Below, piece after piece: positions 16,448 to 25,338 of a DNA stretch of 64,000 bases. Within the stretch, counting starts at the first letter, position 1; each line of letters starts with the position of its first letter. The position numbers and the translations under genes are program-made. This DNA comes from Oscillospiraceae bacterium (lineage in GTDB: Bacteria; Bacillota; Clostridia; Oscillospirales; Oscillospiraceae): contig SVKK01000008.1 in the NCBI GenBank assembly GCA_015068425.1, forward strand, positions 1-64,000, in the 5' to 3' direction. The notes under the pieces are model-generated. The model had not been told where the DNA came from and did no database searches. It worked only from the letters and a program-made list of their open reading frames with translations.

Positions 16448-18710
16448 ACAGCACCCTGCTCATAAGCTCCTGCTGAATATCGGATTCAAGGTTTACAAAC
16501 ACTGCGGAGAAGCCGGAAACACGAACGATCAAATCCCGATACTCATCGGGACGCTCCACCGCGGCCTCAAGCACGCCACGGTCCACAACGGTGACCATCA
16601 GGTGGCAGCCGCCCCGGTCAAAGTAAACCCGGAACATCTGCTTTATAAGCTCACGGCGACCGTTAAAGAAGTCCGGAGTGAATTTAATATTCTGCACGCT
16701 TCCGCCATGAAGAGCTGCGTCAAAGCGGGAGAGTGAATTGAGCATGGCGGTGGGACCGTTCTGGTTTGCGCCACCCTGAGGGTTATTGGCGGGGTTCATA
16801 AACTGACCGTCCCGGCGTCCGTCATAGGAAGCTGATGTTTTTCTTCCCCACTCGGTGTTGAGCTGGTTATTGCTTATGACGATCAGGTAATACTGCATTC
16901 CGGCTTCAATGCCGCGGTCGCGGACTCCGTTGGCCACGAAGCGGAACACTCTGTCCGCCATATCGTCGGCACAAGGATCGTCGTTGCCGTATTTGGGGCA
17001 CTCCCAGAGCTGACGGCGGAGCCATTCCTGCCCCGCAAAATTCTCCTTGGCCGCGTCACGCAGCTGCGGCAGGGAAACTATTTTCCGCTCATAAACCAGC
17101 TGCTCAATGGCGGTGAGAGAATCGGAAACATTGATATTGCCATAGGTTTCGTTGGTGCCGCCCAGATAGCGGATGCCTCCGTCCAGCACAGCCAGCCCGC
17201 GTCCCAGACAGTCCTCCATAAGGATGCTGGTAAACAGGAAGGAGACCTCCTGATTCATAATTTCATAAGAACGGGTCTGGGCAGCCACGGAAAGATCCAG
17301 ATAATGCTCCACGAGGCGTCGATACTGGTCAAAAAGTGCCTCAAAGCTATCCAGCTTTTCCGCAGGCAGAAGCTCAACTCCGTCGCTCTTATCAATTCCG
17401 TCCTTGGGGTCAATGCCGCCGTTAATTGCCATCTGAAGTATCTTCAGCAGATTGATGCAGGTATTGGGTGTGCCCGTGCTCTGTCCCTGAATAACAAACT
17501 CCCCACAGCCGAAGGGCACATACTGCTCCGCCGTCTTCTCGTCCACGCGCATAGCGTGCATAACGGCGGGGATGTTCACATCGTCATTATAGAGAGTGGG
17601 ATATGTAGCGCCCTTTCCGATGGTATCCAAGGCGGCGTCCATTATGTCCTCAGGGGTGTTTTTGTCGAAACGCAGAGTGAACTGAGGCTCAACATAGCGG
17701 CACTCGCTTGCCACCTTCATGGCGATGCGGGTGAATGTATCCGCCGCCTCGCTGTCGCGTCTGCCCCGTCCGCCCACGATGATTCTTCCGTTAACGGTTG
17801 TTCTGCGGTTTTCTATCATTGTCCAGAGGGATTTGAGGAGACGGAATGCCTCCGCCTCGTCTATTCGTCCCTCATCAAGATCCTTCTGCAGGAAGGGACC
17901 CAGAACATCATCCATACGTCCGTAATTGATGACTCCCGCAAGAAGGGCATAGAGCCAGAAAAGCTGAAGAGCCTCAAAAAAGGTTTCGGGACGGTCATTT
18001 TTGATTTTTCCAAGGGCATGAATCATACGCTGCAGATCCCTGCGGCGCTGCTCTCCTGCCCCATTGAGCAGGGCTGCGGCCTTATCCGCAAGGGCATCGG
18101 CGCAGTCCCCGAAAAGGTCAAGGCAGCTCAGGCAGGCGCGATAAAATGGCTTATCACCCTTCTGCTCCTGCAAAGAGTGAATCCTGCTGCGTATTCCACC
18201 TATTCCAAGATCCATCAGGCTGCGGTAATCCAGCATCATGCCGGAAAGGCGGGCAGTGGCGATGAGAGGATAGTCGCAGTCAATAAACATACCAACGATA
18301 TCATCCTTCAGCGCGTCCTTGCAGTACTTGGTTTTGACATCGTGGTCAAGCCAATAGCTATAAAGGGCGTCAACCCTGTAATGCTCCTCTTCCGGTATCT
18401 GCTGCTTGAATTTTGTCAGCTTATTGAACACACAGTAATGTCCCACACCGCCCACAGATGTTACGCAGCCAAAGCCAATAGGGAGAAAATCCAGACGGCC
18501 AGCAAACAGGTCTTCCTCCTGAATAGAGCGGAAGAGTTTGGGATAGAGCACCCTTAGACAGGCGATTTCCCTTTCCTCCTTGCTTTTCCCGCTGTTTTTA
18601 TGAGCTTCGGTATAACGTTCCATCAGGGAAAGCTGCTCCATAGGCGGCAACTCGGGAGGGATTTTAATGCTGACCTCTACGTTTTGAGCAGTTTCGGCAT
18701 GGAAAGCCAT
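16440..18710 (-). CDS. Glycyl radical enzyme of unassigned substrate (dehydratase/lyase-like)
   Basis: A 756-residue enzyme of the pyruvate formate-lyase/dehydratase superfamily. The radical loop RVSGFSAVF places the glycyl radical at Gly733, 23 residues from the C-terminus. The active-site loop reads GCGE (Cys402, Glu404), so it has the Cys-x-Glu of diol-dehydratase-like members rather than the Cys-Cys of formate lyases, but with Gly in the middle where Val is usual. It sits between NanE and its own activase. No microcompartment genes are nearby. A sugar- or polyol-derived substrate is likely from context, but none can be assigned. Confidence 0.9.
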   Translation of the reverse strand: MAFHAETAQNVEVSIKIPPELPPMEQLSLMERYTEAHKNSGKSKEEREIACLRVLYPKLFRSIQEEDLFAGRLDFLPIGFGCVTSVGGVGHYCVFNKLTKFKQQIPEEEHYRVDALYSYWLDHDVKTKYCKDALKDDIVGMFIDCDYPLIATARLSGMMLDYRSLMDLGIGGIRSRIHSLQEQKGDKPFYRACLSCLDLFGDCADALADKAAALLNGAGEQRRRDLQRMIHALGKIKNDRPETFFEALQLFWLYALLAGVINYGRMDDVLGPFLQKDLDEGRIDEAEAFRLLKSLWTMIENRRTTVNGRIIVGGRGRRDSEAADTFTRIAMKVASECRYVEPQFTLRFDKNTPEDIMDAALDTIGKGATYPTLYNDDVNIPAVMHAMRVDEKTAEQYVPFGCGEFVIQGQSTGTPNTCINLLKILQMAINGGIDPKDGIDKSDGVELLPAEKLDSFEALFDQYRRLVEHYLDLSVAAQTRSYEIMNQEVSFLFTSILMEDCLGRGLAVLDGGIRYLGGTNETYGNINVSDSLTAIEQLVYERKIVSLPQLRDAAKENFAGQEWLRRQLWECPKYGNDDPCADDMADRVFRFVANGVRDRGIEAGMQYYLIVISNNQLNTEWGRKTSASYDGRRDGQFMNPANNPQGGANQNGPTAMLNSLSRFDAALHGGSVQNIKFTPDFFNGRRELIKQMFRVYFDRGGCHLMVTVVDRGVLEAAVERPDEYRDLIVRVSGFSAVFVNLESDIQQELMSRVLYG

Positions 18711-18712
18711 AA

Positions 18713-19462
18713 TCAGTGTGCACTCCTTTCAGCATCGCGCCAATTGGTTTTATAGCAGCCCATCAGATCAGTAAATCTCTTGGTGATCAGGTGGGGGCGG
18801 GTGATGGCGCTTCCCACCACAACAGAATGCGCGCCAAGATAAAGACACTTGATCGCATCCTCGGGAGAGTAGATGTGACCCTCCATAATCATATATACCT
18901 TATCGCCGAAATCACGGCACATACGGGCGAATTCACGCAGGTTGGGTTCTTCAATATGCTTGGTCTGCTCGGTGTATCCGTAAAGAGTGGGGCCTACAAT
19001 GTCGGCACCAAGTTCCACCGCTCTGGCAGCCTCTTCATAGGTGGATACATCCGCAAAGAACATAGCGTCGGGGAATTCCTTCATAGCCTGGGGCAGCAGC
19101 TCCCACGCGGGTCGACCCTCCGCAGTTATCTGATCGGTGCAGTCCAGAGCAATTATCTCCGCGCCCGCTTCATAGACCTCACGGACAGCCTCCATGGTTG
19201 GAGTGATGAACACATCCGTGCCGGCCTTCCACTGTTTATAAAGACCGATAACAGGCAAATCCACAACTTTCTTGATATCGCGAATCTGCTCGGGAGAATT
19301 TGCGCGAATGCCAACCGCGCCGCCCCAAACAGCTGCCTCTGCCATTTTTACGTGCATATCGGGGGTAGAAATGGGATCATCATGCTGCACCTGGCAGGAC
19401 ACGATCAAACCATTTTTGAAAGACTCTAATATTGCTTTTTTTCTGGGATCATTGGTTTTCAT
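18713..19462 (-). CDS. nanE: N-acetylmannosamine-6-phosphate 2-epimerase
   Basis: A 249-residue TIM barrel. The family features are clear: GLIVSCQVQHDDP at the N-terminus (family 'GLIVSCQA...PL'), VGIRANSPEQI (around residues 50-60), a conserved EIIALDCTDQ strand (around 97-106), and a C-terminal phosphate site VVVGSAITRPH. It interconverts N-acetylmannosamine-6-P and N-acetylglucosamine-6-P. The insertion QHDDPISTPD is unlike the shorter loop in E. coli NanE. It is followed 2 nt later by the glycyl radical enzyme gene, an unusual partner. NanA and NagA are absent here. Confidence 0.88.
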   Translation of the reverse strand: MKTNDPRKKAILESFKNGLIVSCQVQHDDPISTPDMHVKMAEAAVWGGAVGIRANSPEQIRDIKKVVDLPVIGLYKQWKAGTDVFITPTMEAVREVYEAGAEIIALDCTDQITAEGRPAWELLPQAMKEFPDAMFFADVSTYEEAARAVELGADIVGPTLYGYTEQTKHIEEPNLREFARMCRDFGDKVYMIMEGHIYSPEDAIKCLYLGAHSVVVGSAITRPHLITKRFTDLMGCYKTNWRDAERSAH

Positions 19463-19524
19463 GGGGACTGACTCCTCCCTTTTTTATTTATCGATTTAAT
19501 TTCATACTAAATTACATTTTTGCA

Positions 19525-19555
19525 AAGCTGCCCATGCCGAAGCATGGACAGCCTT
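19525..19555 (-). terminator. Hairpin with UUCG tetraloop between deoR-type gene and nanE
   Basis: On the minus strand a 13-bp, nearly perfect stem (19542-19555 with 19525-19537) closes a UUCG loop. The following sequence is not U-rich, so it may be a partial terminator, processing site or mRNA stabiliser inside the operon. The 102-nt gap also holds a GGGAGG ribosome binding site for nanE. Confidence 0.5.
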
Positions 19556-19564
19556 ATTTTTCTC

Positions 19565-20320
19565 TCAGACAAACACTATGTTTTCCGGGAAATCTCCATC
19601 CGGCTTCGGACCGTTGATATACACCTTTTCAAAGAGATCAACACCCGCAAAGCGGAAAAGACCCACCTTGCTGAGCTTGCTGCTGTCCGCCAAAAGATAA
19701 CTGTGCTCCGCGTTTCTCATGGCAACCTGCTTCAGCCGCACGCACTCCATATCCGTCGCATAGACAATATTATTGGTGGGGTTTAAACCCATACAGCCGA
19801 TGAAGGCGCGGTTAAAGCCGAACTGCTCCAGATTGCTCTCTGTCATAGGACCCACGATCATCTGGTCCCGGGGAACTACTCGGCCACCCAGAGAAAAGAC
19901 CTCTGCCTTGGTGTCCGGAGATACCCGCTGGAGCACCACATTGTTGCAGGTGACGATACGAATAGGTTTTGAAAACAAAACGGAGATCATGGGCGCAATG
20001 CTTGTGCCCATATCAAGAAAAATGCATTCTCCCGGCTGCACCTCTTCTGCCGCCGCCCGGGCCACAGCAATCTTCTCATCATGATTGATATTATGCTTTG
20101 CGCGTATGGACAGCTCCACATCAAAGTCCGAGCCGTCCCCATCGGGGCGCATCGCTCCGCTTTGCACCCGGCGCAGCTTGCCCTGAGCTTCCAGCTTCTC
20201 AAAGTCGCGCCTCACCGTGGCTTCAGAAACGCCCAATTCCCGGGCGATGCTCTTATAGTCCACAACCGCCGACTCGTTGAGTCGCTTCAAAATATATAAA
20301 CTTCTCGCTGACGCTATCAT
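19565..20320 (-). CDS. DeoR/GlpR family transcriptional regulator
   Basis: A 251-residue repressor with an N-terminal winged helix-turn-helix (SIARELGVSEATVRRDFEKLEAQGKL, around residues 24-49) and a C-terminal DeoR sensor domain that binds phosphorylated sugars. The VGPMTESNLEQFGFNRAFIG region and LADSSKLSKVGLFRFA are typical. ATG at 20320 is chosen because AAAGG lies 9 nt upstream; a GTG at 20329 would sit directly on the ribosome binding site. It is embedded in the operon and is the best candidate to control the divergent promoters at 25136-25401. Confidence 0.88.
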   Translation of the reverse strand: MIASARSLYILKRLNESAVVDYKSIARELGVSEATVRRDFEKLEAQGKLRRVQSGAMRPDGDGSDFDVELSIRAKHNINHDEKIAVARAAAEEVQPGECIFLDMGTSIAPMISVLFSKPIRIVTCNNVVLQRVSPDTKAEVFSLGGRVVPRDQMIVGPMTESNLEQFGFNRAFIGCMGLNPTNNIVYATDMECVRLKQVAMRNAEHSYLLADSSKLSKVGLFRFAGVDLFEKVYINGPKPDGDFPENIVFV

Positions 20321-20333
20321 CGCGCTCACCCTT

Positions 20334-21329
20334 TCATTGGCGCAGATTTTTGAAATCGATGCCCGTTTGTGAACGTATCTCGTCCATCAAAACCAGCACC
20401 TGCTCCGTCACTTGATTATAGCTTTCCCAAGGGCGGCTTCCTTCCGCGGAAGCTGCCGCGAAATCCATAAAAGAGCGTATTTCATGCTTCATGTTGAAAA
20501 ATTCCGGGTCCGGGTCATGGTATATAACCCGACGGGATTTATCCCTTCCCACAAAAACGATGTCCTTGGGGTTTGTTATGCTGTCAATAAGCAGCGTTCC
20601 CTGCTCGCCCTGAATTTCATTGCTGCGTCGGCTGTCGGAAACTTTGGACCAGCTCAGCTCCGCCAGCATTTCAGGATAAACGCAGAGAGCTCCGCCCTGG
20701 CTGTCAAGGCCGTTATCCAGCCTGTTGGCCACGGCGCTGAGCTTCTCGGGTACGCCGAAAAGCGCCACCAGCGCGTGTATGCAGTAAACTCCGATATCCA
20801 TCAGGGAGCCGTTGCAAAAAGCGGGATTGAAGGCATTTTCCACCACGCCCCGCTTATACGCGTCATAGCGGGAGGAATATTGGCAGTAGGTAAAAGATAC
20901 CCGTCTGACCTTCCCCACTTCCTCAATAGCCTTTTTCAGAATAGCAAAACCGGGCATAAATGCAGGACGCATAGCTTCAAGAAGCACAAGTCCCTTTTCC
21001 TCCGCCAGAGAGCGCAGACGGGCAAAGGTTTCCCTGTCGGGGCAGGCAGGCTTTTCCAGCAGCACGTGTTTTCCCGCCCGGAGCATCAGCTCAGCCTGCT
21101 GAGCATGAAAGAGATTTGGCGAGGAAATATAAACTCCGTCCACATCTTCTCCGGCCGCAAGCTCACTGAGATCCGTTACGCACCGGACGCCGGGACGTTC
21201 TCCGGCAAAAGCCTTTGCCCTTTCCACATTCCGGGAATATACAGCCGCAAGAGAGAATCCCTCAAGACTCTCTCCTGCGCTGAGAAATTCCCGGGCGATA
21301 AAGTTTGTTCCTATAGTTCCAAAACGCAT
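20334..21329 (-). CDS. Gfo/Idh/MocA family oxidoreductase
   Basis: A 331-residue dehydrogenase with Rossmann start MRFGTIGTNFIAREFLSAGE and the catalytic LEKP motif near residue 90. ATG at 21329 is used because the upstream extension would overlap the ROK kinase gene and breaks the family N-terminus. The first glycine-rich loop is GTIGTNF instead of GxGxxG, a form known in the trans-dihydrodiol dehydrogenase-like subgroup. It follows the kinase gene by 4 nt. Confidence 0.87.
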   Translation of the reverse strand: MRFGTIGTNFIAREFLSAGESLEGFSLAAVYSRNVERAKAFAGERPGVRCVTDLSELAAGEDVDGVYISSPNLFHAQQAELMLRAGKHVLLEKPACPDRETFARLRSLAEEKGLVLLEAMRPAFMPGFAILKKAIEEVGKVRRVSFTYCQYSSRYDAYKRGVVENAFNPAFCNGSLMDIGVYCIHALVALFGVPEKLSAVANRLDNGLDSQGGALCVYPEMLAELSWSKVSDSRRSNEIQGEQGTLLIDSITNPKDIVFVGRDKSRRVIYHDPDPEFFNMKHEIRSFMDFAAASAEGSRPWESYNQVTEQVLVLMDEIRSQTGIDFKNLRQ

Positions 21330-21333
21330 AACA

Positions 21334-22281
21334 TTACATTCTGTCCAGATATGCAGCGCCAATGGTGCCGGCCGCATTACCCAAGCTTGCCTTTATGATG
21401 GGGGGCGCGCCGATAATATCATAGGCGAACACATACTTCTTTACCTTTTCACGAATGGGGTCAAGGAGATAATCGCCCTGAGCGGACAAACCGCCGCCAA
21501 TCAGGAAAACCTCGGGACGGAAAATATTTATGAGACCGCCAATGCCGTTTGCCAGATATTCTTCATACTGATCCAGAACAGCCAGCGCGGCGGGGTCATT
21601 TTCATGGGCGCAGTCGAAAATAATGCGTCCGTTGAGTTTTCCTCCGTTTTCCTTTGCCCGGGCATGGAGCAGAGAATCGGGATAAAGCTTCATTGCTTCC
21701 TCGGCCTGCTGAATCAATGCGGTGACGGAAGCATAGGCCTCAAGGCAGCCGGGAATTCCGCAGGTGCACATGTTGCCCTGATGCATTACAGGGGCATGAC
21801 CAAGCTCTGCTCCCATACCGTCTCCGCCTACAAAAAGCTTTCCGCCCAGAATAACGCCGCCGCCCACACCGGTGCCCAGTGTCAGCATAATAACGCTCTG
21901 GCAGCCTTTGGCAGCACCTGCCACCGCTTCGCCGATGATGGCGCAGTTTGCATCGTTTCCGATATATACAGGCACGGGCAGATGCTTTTCCAGTTCCTCA
22001 CGAAGAGGCATATCTCTCCAGTTGGTATTGTTGGAGAAAACCAGCCTGCCTGTATTGGGGTTGATGCAGCTGGGAGTTCCTACGCCAACGCAGGGAAAAT
22101 CAGAAACCTTCAGTCCTGCCATAGCGGCAACCGTTTCCGCGGCCTTGGCCATATCCGCAACAACCTGCTCAAATCCCTCGCCGGTGGGCTGGGTATGGCT
22201 GAACACCACCTCGTTGTTTTCATCCACGACACCCGCCTTGATGGCAGTGCCGCCCAGATCAATTCCGATACGGTATTGCAT
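21334..22281 (-). CDS. ROK family sugar kinase (N-acetylmannosamine kinase or glucokinase type)
   Basis: A 315-residue ROK protein. ATP-binding GIDLGGTAIKAGVVD is at residues 5-19 and the zinc-binding motif CTCGIPGCLEAYAS near residues 168-181. The sugar-binding GNDANC and ELGH (around 153-156) stretches are intact. ROK kinases phosphorylate glucose, N-acetylglucosamine, N-acetylmannosamine or allose. With nanE in the same operon, a NanK role is plausible but not provable. GGAGG lies 8 nt before the start. Confidence 0.88.
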   Translation of the reverse strand: MQYRIGIDLGGTAIKAGVVDENNEVVFSHTQPTGEGFEQVVADMAKAAETVAAMAGLKVSDFPCVGVGTPSCINPNTGRLVFSNNTNWRDMPLREELEKHLPVPVYIGNDANCAIIGEAVAGAAKGCQSVIMLTLGTGVGGGVILGGKLFVGGDGMGAELGHAPVMHQGNMCTCGIPGCLEAYASVTALIQQAEEAMKLYPDSLLHARAKENGGKLNGRIIFDCAHENDPAALAVLDQYEEYLANGIGGLINIFRPEVFLIGGGLSAQGDYLLDPIREKVKKYVFAYDIIGAPPIIKASLGNAAGTIGAAYLDRM

Positions 22282-22305
22282 AGTTTTTCCTCCGTTTTTT
22301 CCGAC

Positions 22306-23208
22306 TTATACGCCCACGCGCTTGAGGACGCTGTCGGTGAAGCGCTTGGCGCGCTCAATGTCGCCCTCATCCAGATGCTCAATGATCAGGGGAATATTGG
22401 GATGCTCTTCAGCCAGACGCTTAACATAGAGCTCATAGTTCAGTATTCCCAGACCGGCAGCAGGCAGCTCAACGCCGCCGGAACCGCGGAAGGAGTGGGA
22501 AGCATCGGCATCAATATCGGCATGCTTTTCACCGGTATCGGTGGCCAGCTTGATATCCTTGGCATGAGCTATCTTCATATAGGGGCTCAGACGGTCAAAT
22601 ATCTTGTTGATAGTTCCGTCCACATCCTTGATGGTGTTCTCATCAAAATAGTTGGTGGGATCGCAGATAAGTCCCAGATGCTTGCTGTTTACATCCTTGA
22701 ACATACGCTCAACCTGCTCCACAGAGCCGATAACGTTGTTTACATAGTTTTCAACGATGAAGGTGGAGCCCCACTGGCCTGCAAATTCAGCCAGATCGCG
22801 GATGATCTCAATGGTCTCATCGTATACCTTGGGACTGGCGTTCATATCATGCCATACCCAGTCGCTTTCAAGGTTATAGGTGCCGGTCTCGCTGCCTACA
22901 TAGGGGCAGCCCAGATCGCGTGCATAGCGGAGCATCATCTTAAGATAGTTGATGTTGCGCTTGCGGATATCGGGGTCGGGATGGATGAAGTTGGTGTAGC
23001 CGGAAACTGCGATTACGGGAAGATTTGCATCACGGAAGGCATCGCGGATCTCGTGAGCCTTCTTCTCGGTGAGGGGTTCATAGGCAGCGTCAAAATCCTT
23101 GAAGGATACATCCAGCTGTACACAGCCGAAGTCGCTGGCTTTGATGCGGCGAATGACCTCGTCCATCTTATAGGGATAATAACCGGTGAAAATACCAACG
23201 TTTATCAT
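22306..23208 (-). CDS. Sugar phosphate isomerase/epimerase family TIM barrel
   Basis: A 300-residue xylose-isomerase-like TIM barrel (MINVGIFTGYYPYKMDEVIRR; 'VGSETGTYN', 'IVENYVNN', 'GLICDPTNY' and 'LIIEHLDE' mark metal-binding strand ends). ATG at 23208 is chosen because AAGGAGG lies 7 nt upstream; an ATG at 23232 sits 5' of that site. Second of four paralogues. It lies between a Gfo/Idh/MocA gene and the ROK kinase, so the order oxidation, isomerisation, phosphorylation is conceivable. Confidence 0.85.
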   Translation of the reverse strand: MINVGIFTGYYPYKMDEVIRRIKASDFGCVQLDVSFKDFDAAYEPLTEKKAHEIRDAFRDANLPVIAVSGYTNFIHPDPDIRKRNINYLKMMLRYARDLGCPYVGSETGTYNLESDWVWHDMNASPKVYDETIEIIRDLAEFAGQWGSTFIVENYVNNVIGSVEQVERMFKDVNSKHLGLICDPTNYFDENTIKDVDGTINKIFDRLSPYMKIAHAKDIKLATDTGEKHADIDADASHSFRGSGGVELPAAGLGILNYELYVKRLAEEHPNIPLIIEHLDEGDIERAKRFTDSVLKRVGV

Positions 23209-23228
23209 TATTAAATCCTCCTTAAATA

Positions 23229-24341
23229 TCAATCGGTGGGCAGCAGCAGCTCACTGAGAGCAACTGTGCGCTTTTCGGCAATAGACTTATAGCAGGCTTC
23301 CACGCAGGCGATGGTGTGGACATTATCGCGGGCGGAGATTTCAGGCTCCGCGCCCTGCTCAACAGCCCGGAGCAGCTGAGCCATAGTGCCCTCAAACGCA
23401 TCGGGAAACCATACGGTATCCCACTTGGGCTCTATCCACTGATGGGGATAGCGCTTGGAAGTGAAGCGCAGAGTGGAGGGGCAGCGCTCGGGATACTTGG
23501 GCCAGCCGATGGTGCCCTGAGCCATACCCTCGGTGCCTTCCACACGCCACTTGATGTAAATATCCTTCTCGCAGGGCTCTTCGGGCCATGCCCAAACATC
23601 GTCAAGAGAGGTGGCCATAATGCCGTTATCATACTTATAGGTGAACTGCACGATACCGTCCACATGCTCAAACTTGGTGCGGGGGTCGGTGCGGCAAACA
23701 GCGGTGATCTCGGCGGGGTCACCGAACATAAAGCGGAAAATATCAACATGGTGAATGCCCATGCCGAAGATCTCCAGCTTGTCATACTCCTGCAGGAAGG
23801 TCTGCCAGTGGGGGATTGCGCGCATTTCAATGGTGGCAAGAACGGGCTCGCCAAGCTCACCGGTATCCAGCAGATACTTCAGCGCACGCATGGACTGGTC
23901 GCAGCGCATATTGGAGTTAACTGCGATAGCCTTGCCGTTTTCTTCGCCCAGACGGACTATCTCGCGGGCATTTTCAATGGACATTTCAATGGGTTTCTGG
24001 CAGAGAATGCCCTTCAGGTTGGGGCATTTTACCGCCTCGCGGACGATATCAAGCTGCTGATCGGGAGGGTATGCAATGTCAAGAATCTCGATGGAATCAT
24101 CCTTCAGCATTTCCTGCCAGGTATCGTATACCTTGGGAATATTATGACGCTCGGCCACAGCCTTTGCATTGGCGGGAGTGCGGGAGGCAATGGCAACAGG
24201 GTTGAAGCCTGCAGCACGGTAGGACTCCAGATGGCAGTCAGCCATAATAAAGCCTGAGCCGATGCAGCCTATGCGCCAATCCTTGCGGACGGGCGACTCA
24301 TATTTTGTCGCGGCAATCAGTTTTTCCTTTATGTTTTCCAT
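23229..24341 (-). CDS. Gfo/Idh/MocA family oxidoreductase
   Basis: A 370-residue dehydrogenase with Rossmann motif IGCIGSGFIMADCH (residues 23-36). The usual EKP catalytic motif is QKP here (LCQKPIEMS, near residue 115), a conservative change seen in a minority of the family. It shares the operon with DeoC upstream and the TIM-barrel protein 20 nt downstream. It has a long C-terminal domain with WRVEGTEGMAQGTIGWP, as in family members that act on sugar acids or glycosides. Confidence 0.87.
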   Translation of the reverse strand: MENIKEKLIAATKYESPVRKDWRIGCIGSGFIMADCHLESYRAAGFNPVAIASRTPANAKAVAERHNIPKVYDTWQEMLKDDSIEILDIAYPPDQQLDIVREAVKCPNLKGILCQKPIEMSIENAREIVRLGEENGKAIAVNSNMRCDQSMRALKYLLDTGELGEPVLATIEMRAIPHWQTFLQEYDKLEIFGMGIHHVDIFRFMFGDPAEITAVCRTDPRTKFEHVDGIVQFTYKYDNGIMATSLDDVWAWPEEPCEKDIYIKWRVEGTEGMAQGTIGWPKYPERCPSTLRFTSKRYPHQWIEPKWDTVWFPDAFEGTMAQLLRAVEQGAEPEISARDNVHTIACVEACYKSIAEKRTVALSELLLPTD

Positions 24342-24367
24342 GCGCTCATTCTCCTCGATTTTTTAAT

Positions 24368-25126
24368 TTATTTACCCTCACGGGCTGCCAGAACGGCGGG
24401 GAATTCCATATCATCGGTAACCTCGGGCAGAACCAGAGTGCCGGCAGCCTCACGCTCGCGGGCGTCAGCCATCATGGTCTCGGTGCGGGTGCAGCCGAAT
24501 CGGGTGCCGCCAACAGCCTTTACCATCAGCGCGTCATCCAGCTTGCGAACGCCGCCTGCAGCCTTGACCTGCATATTGGGAGCGGTGTTGGCGCGCATAA
24601 GCTTCAGGTCATGAATGGTTGCGCCGGAAGGAGCGTAGCCGGTGGAGGTCTTGGTGAAATCAGCGCCTACGCGGGTGCAAATCTCGCAGGCCTTCTTTTT
24701 CTGCTCGTCGGTCAGATAAGCATTCTCAAAGATAACCTTGACGATAACATTCTTCTCATGGGCTGCATCCACAACAGCCTTCAGATCCTTCTCAACATAA
24801 TCATAGTCGCCGGAGAGGAGACGTCCGATATTCAGCACAACGTCAACTTCCACGCAGCCCTGCTCGATGGCCATCTTGGTTTCAAAAACCTTGACCTCGG
24901 TCAGGTTGGAACCGTGGGGGAAGCCGATAACAGTGGTGATAAGAACATCGCTGCCCTTCAGAATCTCGGATGCGAACTCAACATCGCAGGGGCGCAGACA
25001 TACGGAAATGCATTTATATTCCTTTGCGATTTCGCAACCTCTTTTGATTTCGTCCAGAGTAAAGGTGGGATTGAGCAGAGAATGGTCGATCATATCGGCG
25101 ATATCCTGAGCTTTTACTTTGTTCAT
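24368..25126 (-). CDS. deoC: Deoxyribose-phosphate aldolase-like protein
   Basis: A 252-residue class I aldolase of the DeoC family. It carries both conserved lysines: the FTKTSTGYAPSGAT motif (Schiff-base Lys, near residue 155) and VKAAGGVRKL (second Lys, near 187), plus VEVDVVLNIG near residue 92. ATG at 25126 is chosen because AAAGGA sits 9 nt upstream; the ATG at 25135 is too close to it. DeoC normally cleaves 2-deoxyribose-5-P to acetaldehyde and glyceraldehyde-3-P, but here it is the first gene of a sugar operon without nucleoside genes, so another substrate is possible. Confidence 0.87.
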   Translation of the reverse strand: MNKVKAQDIADMIDHSLLNPTFTLDEIKRGCEIAKEYKCISVCLRPCDVEFASEILKGSDVLITTVIGFPHGSNLTEVKVFETKMAIEQGCVEVDVVLNIGRLLSGDYDYVEKDLKAVVDAAHEKNVIVKVIFENAYLTDEQKKKACEICTRVGADFTKTSTGYAPSGATIHDLKLMRANTAPNMQVKAAGGVRKLDDALMVKAVGGTRFGCTRTETMMADAREREAAGTLVLPEVTDDMEFPAVLAAREGK

Positions 25127-25218
25127 AACGATCATTTCCTTTCAAAATTATGTATTGATTTTTCACCCCCGTCATCCCTCTTCGGGACGTAACCGGGAAA
25201 CATATTTGCTACGGAAAT

Positions 25219-25247
25219 ATTGTAGCATCTTTTTCATTTATTTTCAA
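25219..25247 (-). promoter_or_regulatory. Sigma-A promoter of the leftward deoC operon
   Basis: On the minus strand TTGAAA (25242-25247), 17-nt spacer, TACAAT (25219-25224). It lies about 90 nt before the deoC start and overlaps the TTTTCA repeats. Confidence 0.75.
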
Positions 25248-25268
25248 TACTTTTCAATTCTTTTCATC
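25241..25268. promoter_or_regulatory. Three TTTTCA repeats at exact 10-bp spacing (candidate repressor operators)
   Basis: TTTTCAATAC (25241), TTTTCAATTC (25251) and TTTTCATCAT (25261) are in phase on one helix face and cover the -35 region of the leftward promoter; a further TTTTCAT lies at 25231. Direct repeats in phase are typical operators for DeoR-family regulators, and one is encoded in this operon. Confidence 0.5.
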
Positions 25269-25292
25269 ATTTGCAAATCCACCTAGTTTCTC

Positions 25293-25321
25293 TTGCATTT
25301 AATTGCAACATAAGGTATACT
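25293..25321 (+). promoter_or_regulatory. Sigma-A promoter of the rightward dehydrogenase/isomerase operon
   Basis: TTGCAT (25293-25298), 17-nt spacer, TATACT (25316-25321). The expected transcript starts near 25328 and the first GTG is at 25402. Confidence 0.75.
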
Positions 25322-25338
25322 TATTCTATCTGAAAACT

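Noticed and set aside
19525-19555. Terminator that would separate nanE and the radical enzyme genes from the upstream operon.
   Set aside because: The hairpin lacks a U run and no convincing promoter follows it, so one long operon with an internal hairpin is preferred.
21604-23214. A 536-codon plus-strand frame across the ROK kinase and TIM-barrel genes.
   Set aside because: No ribosome binding site and fully antisense to two well-supported genes.
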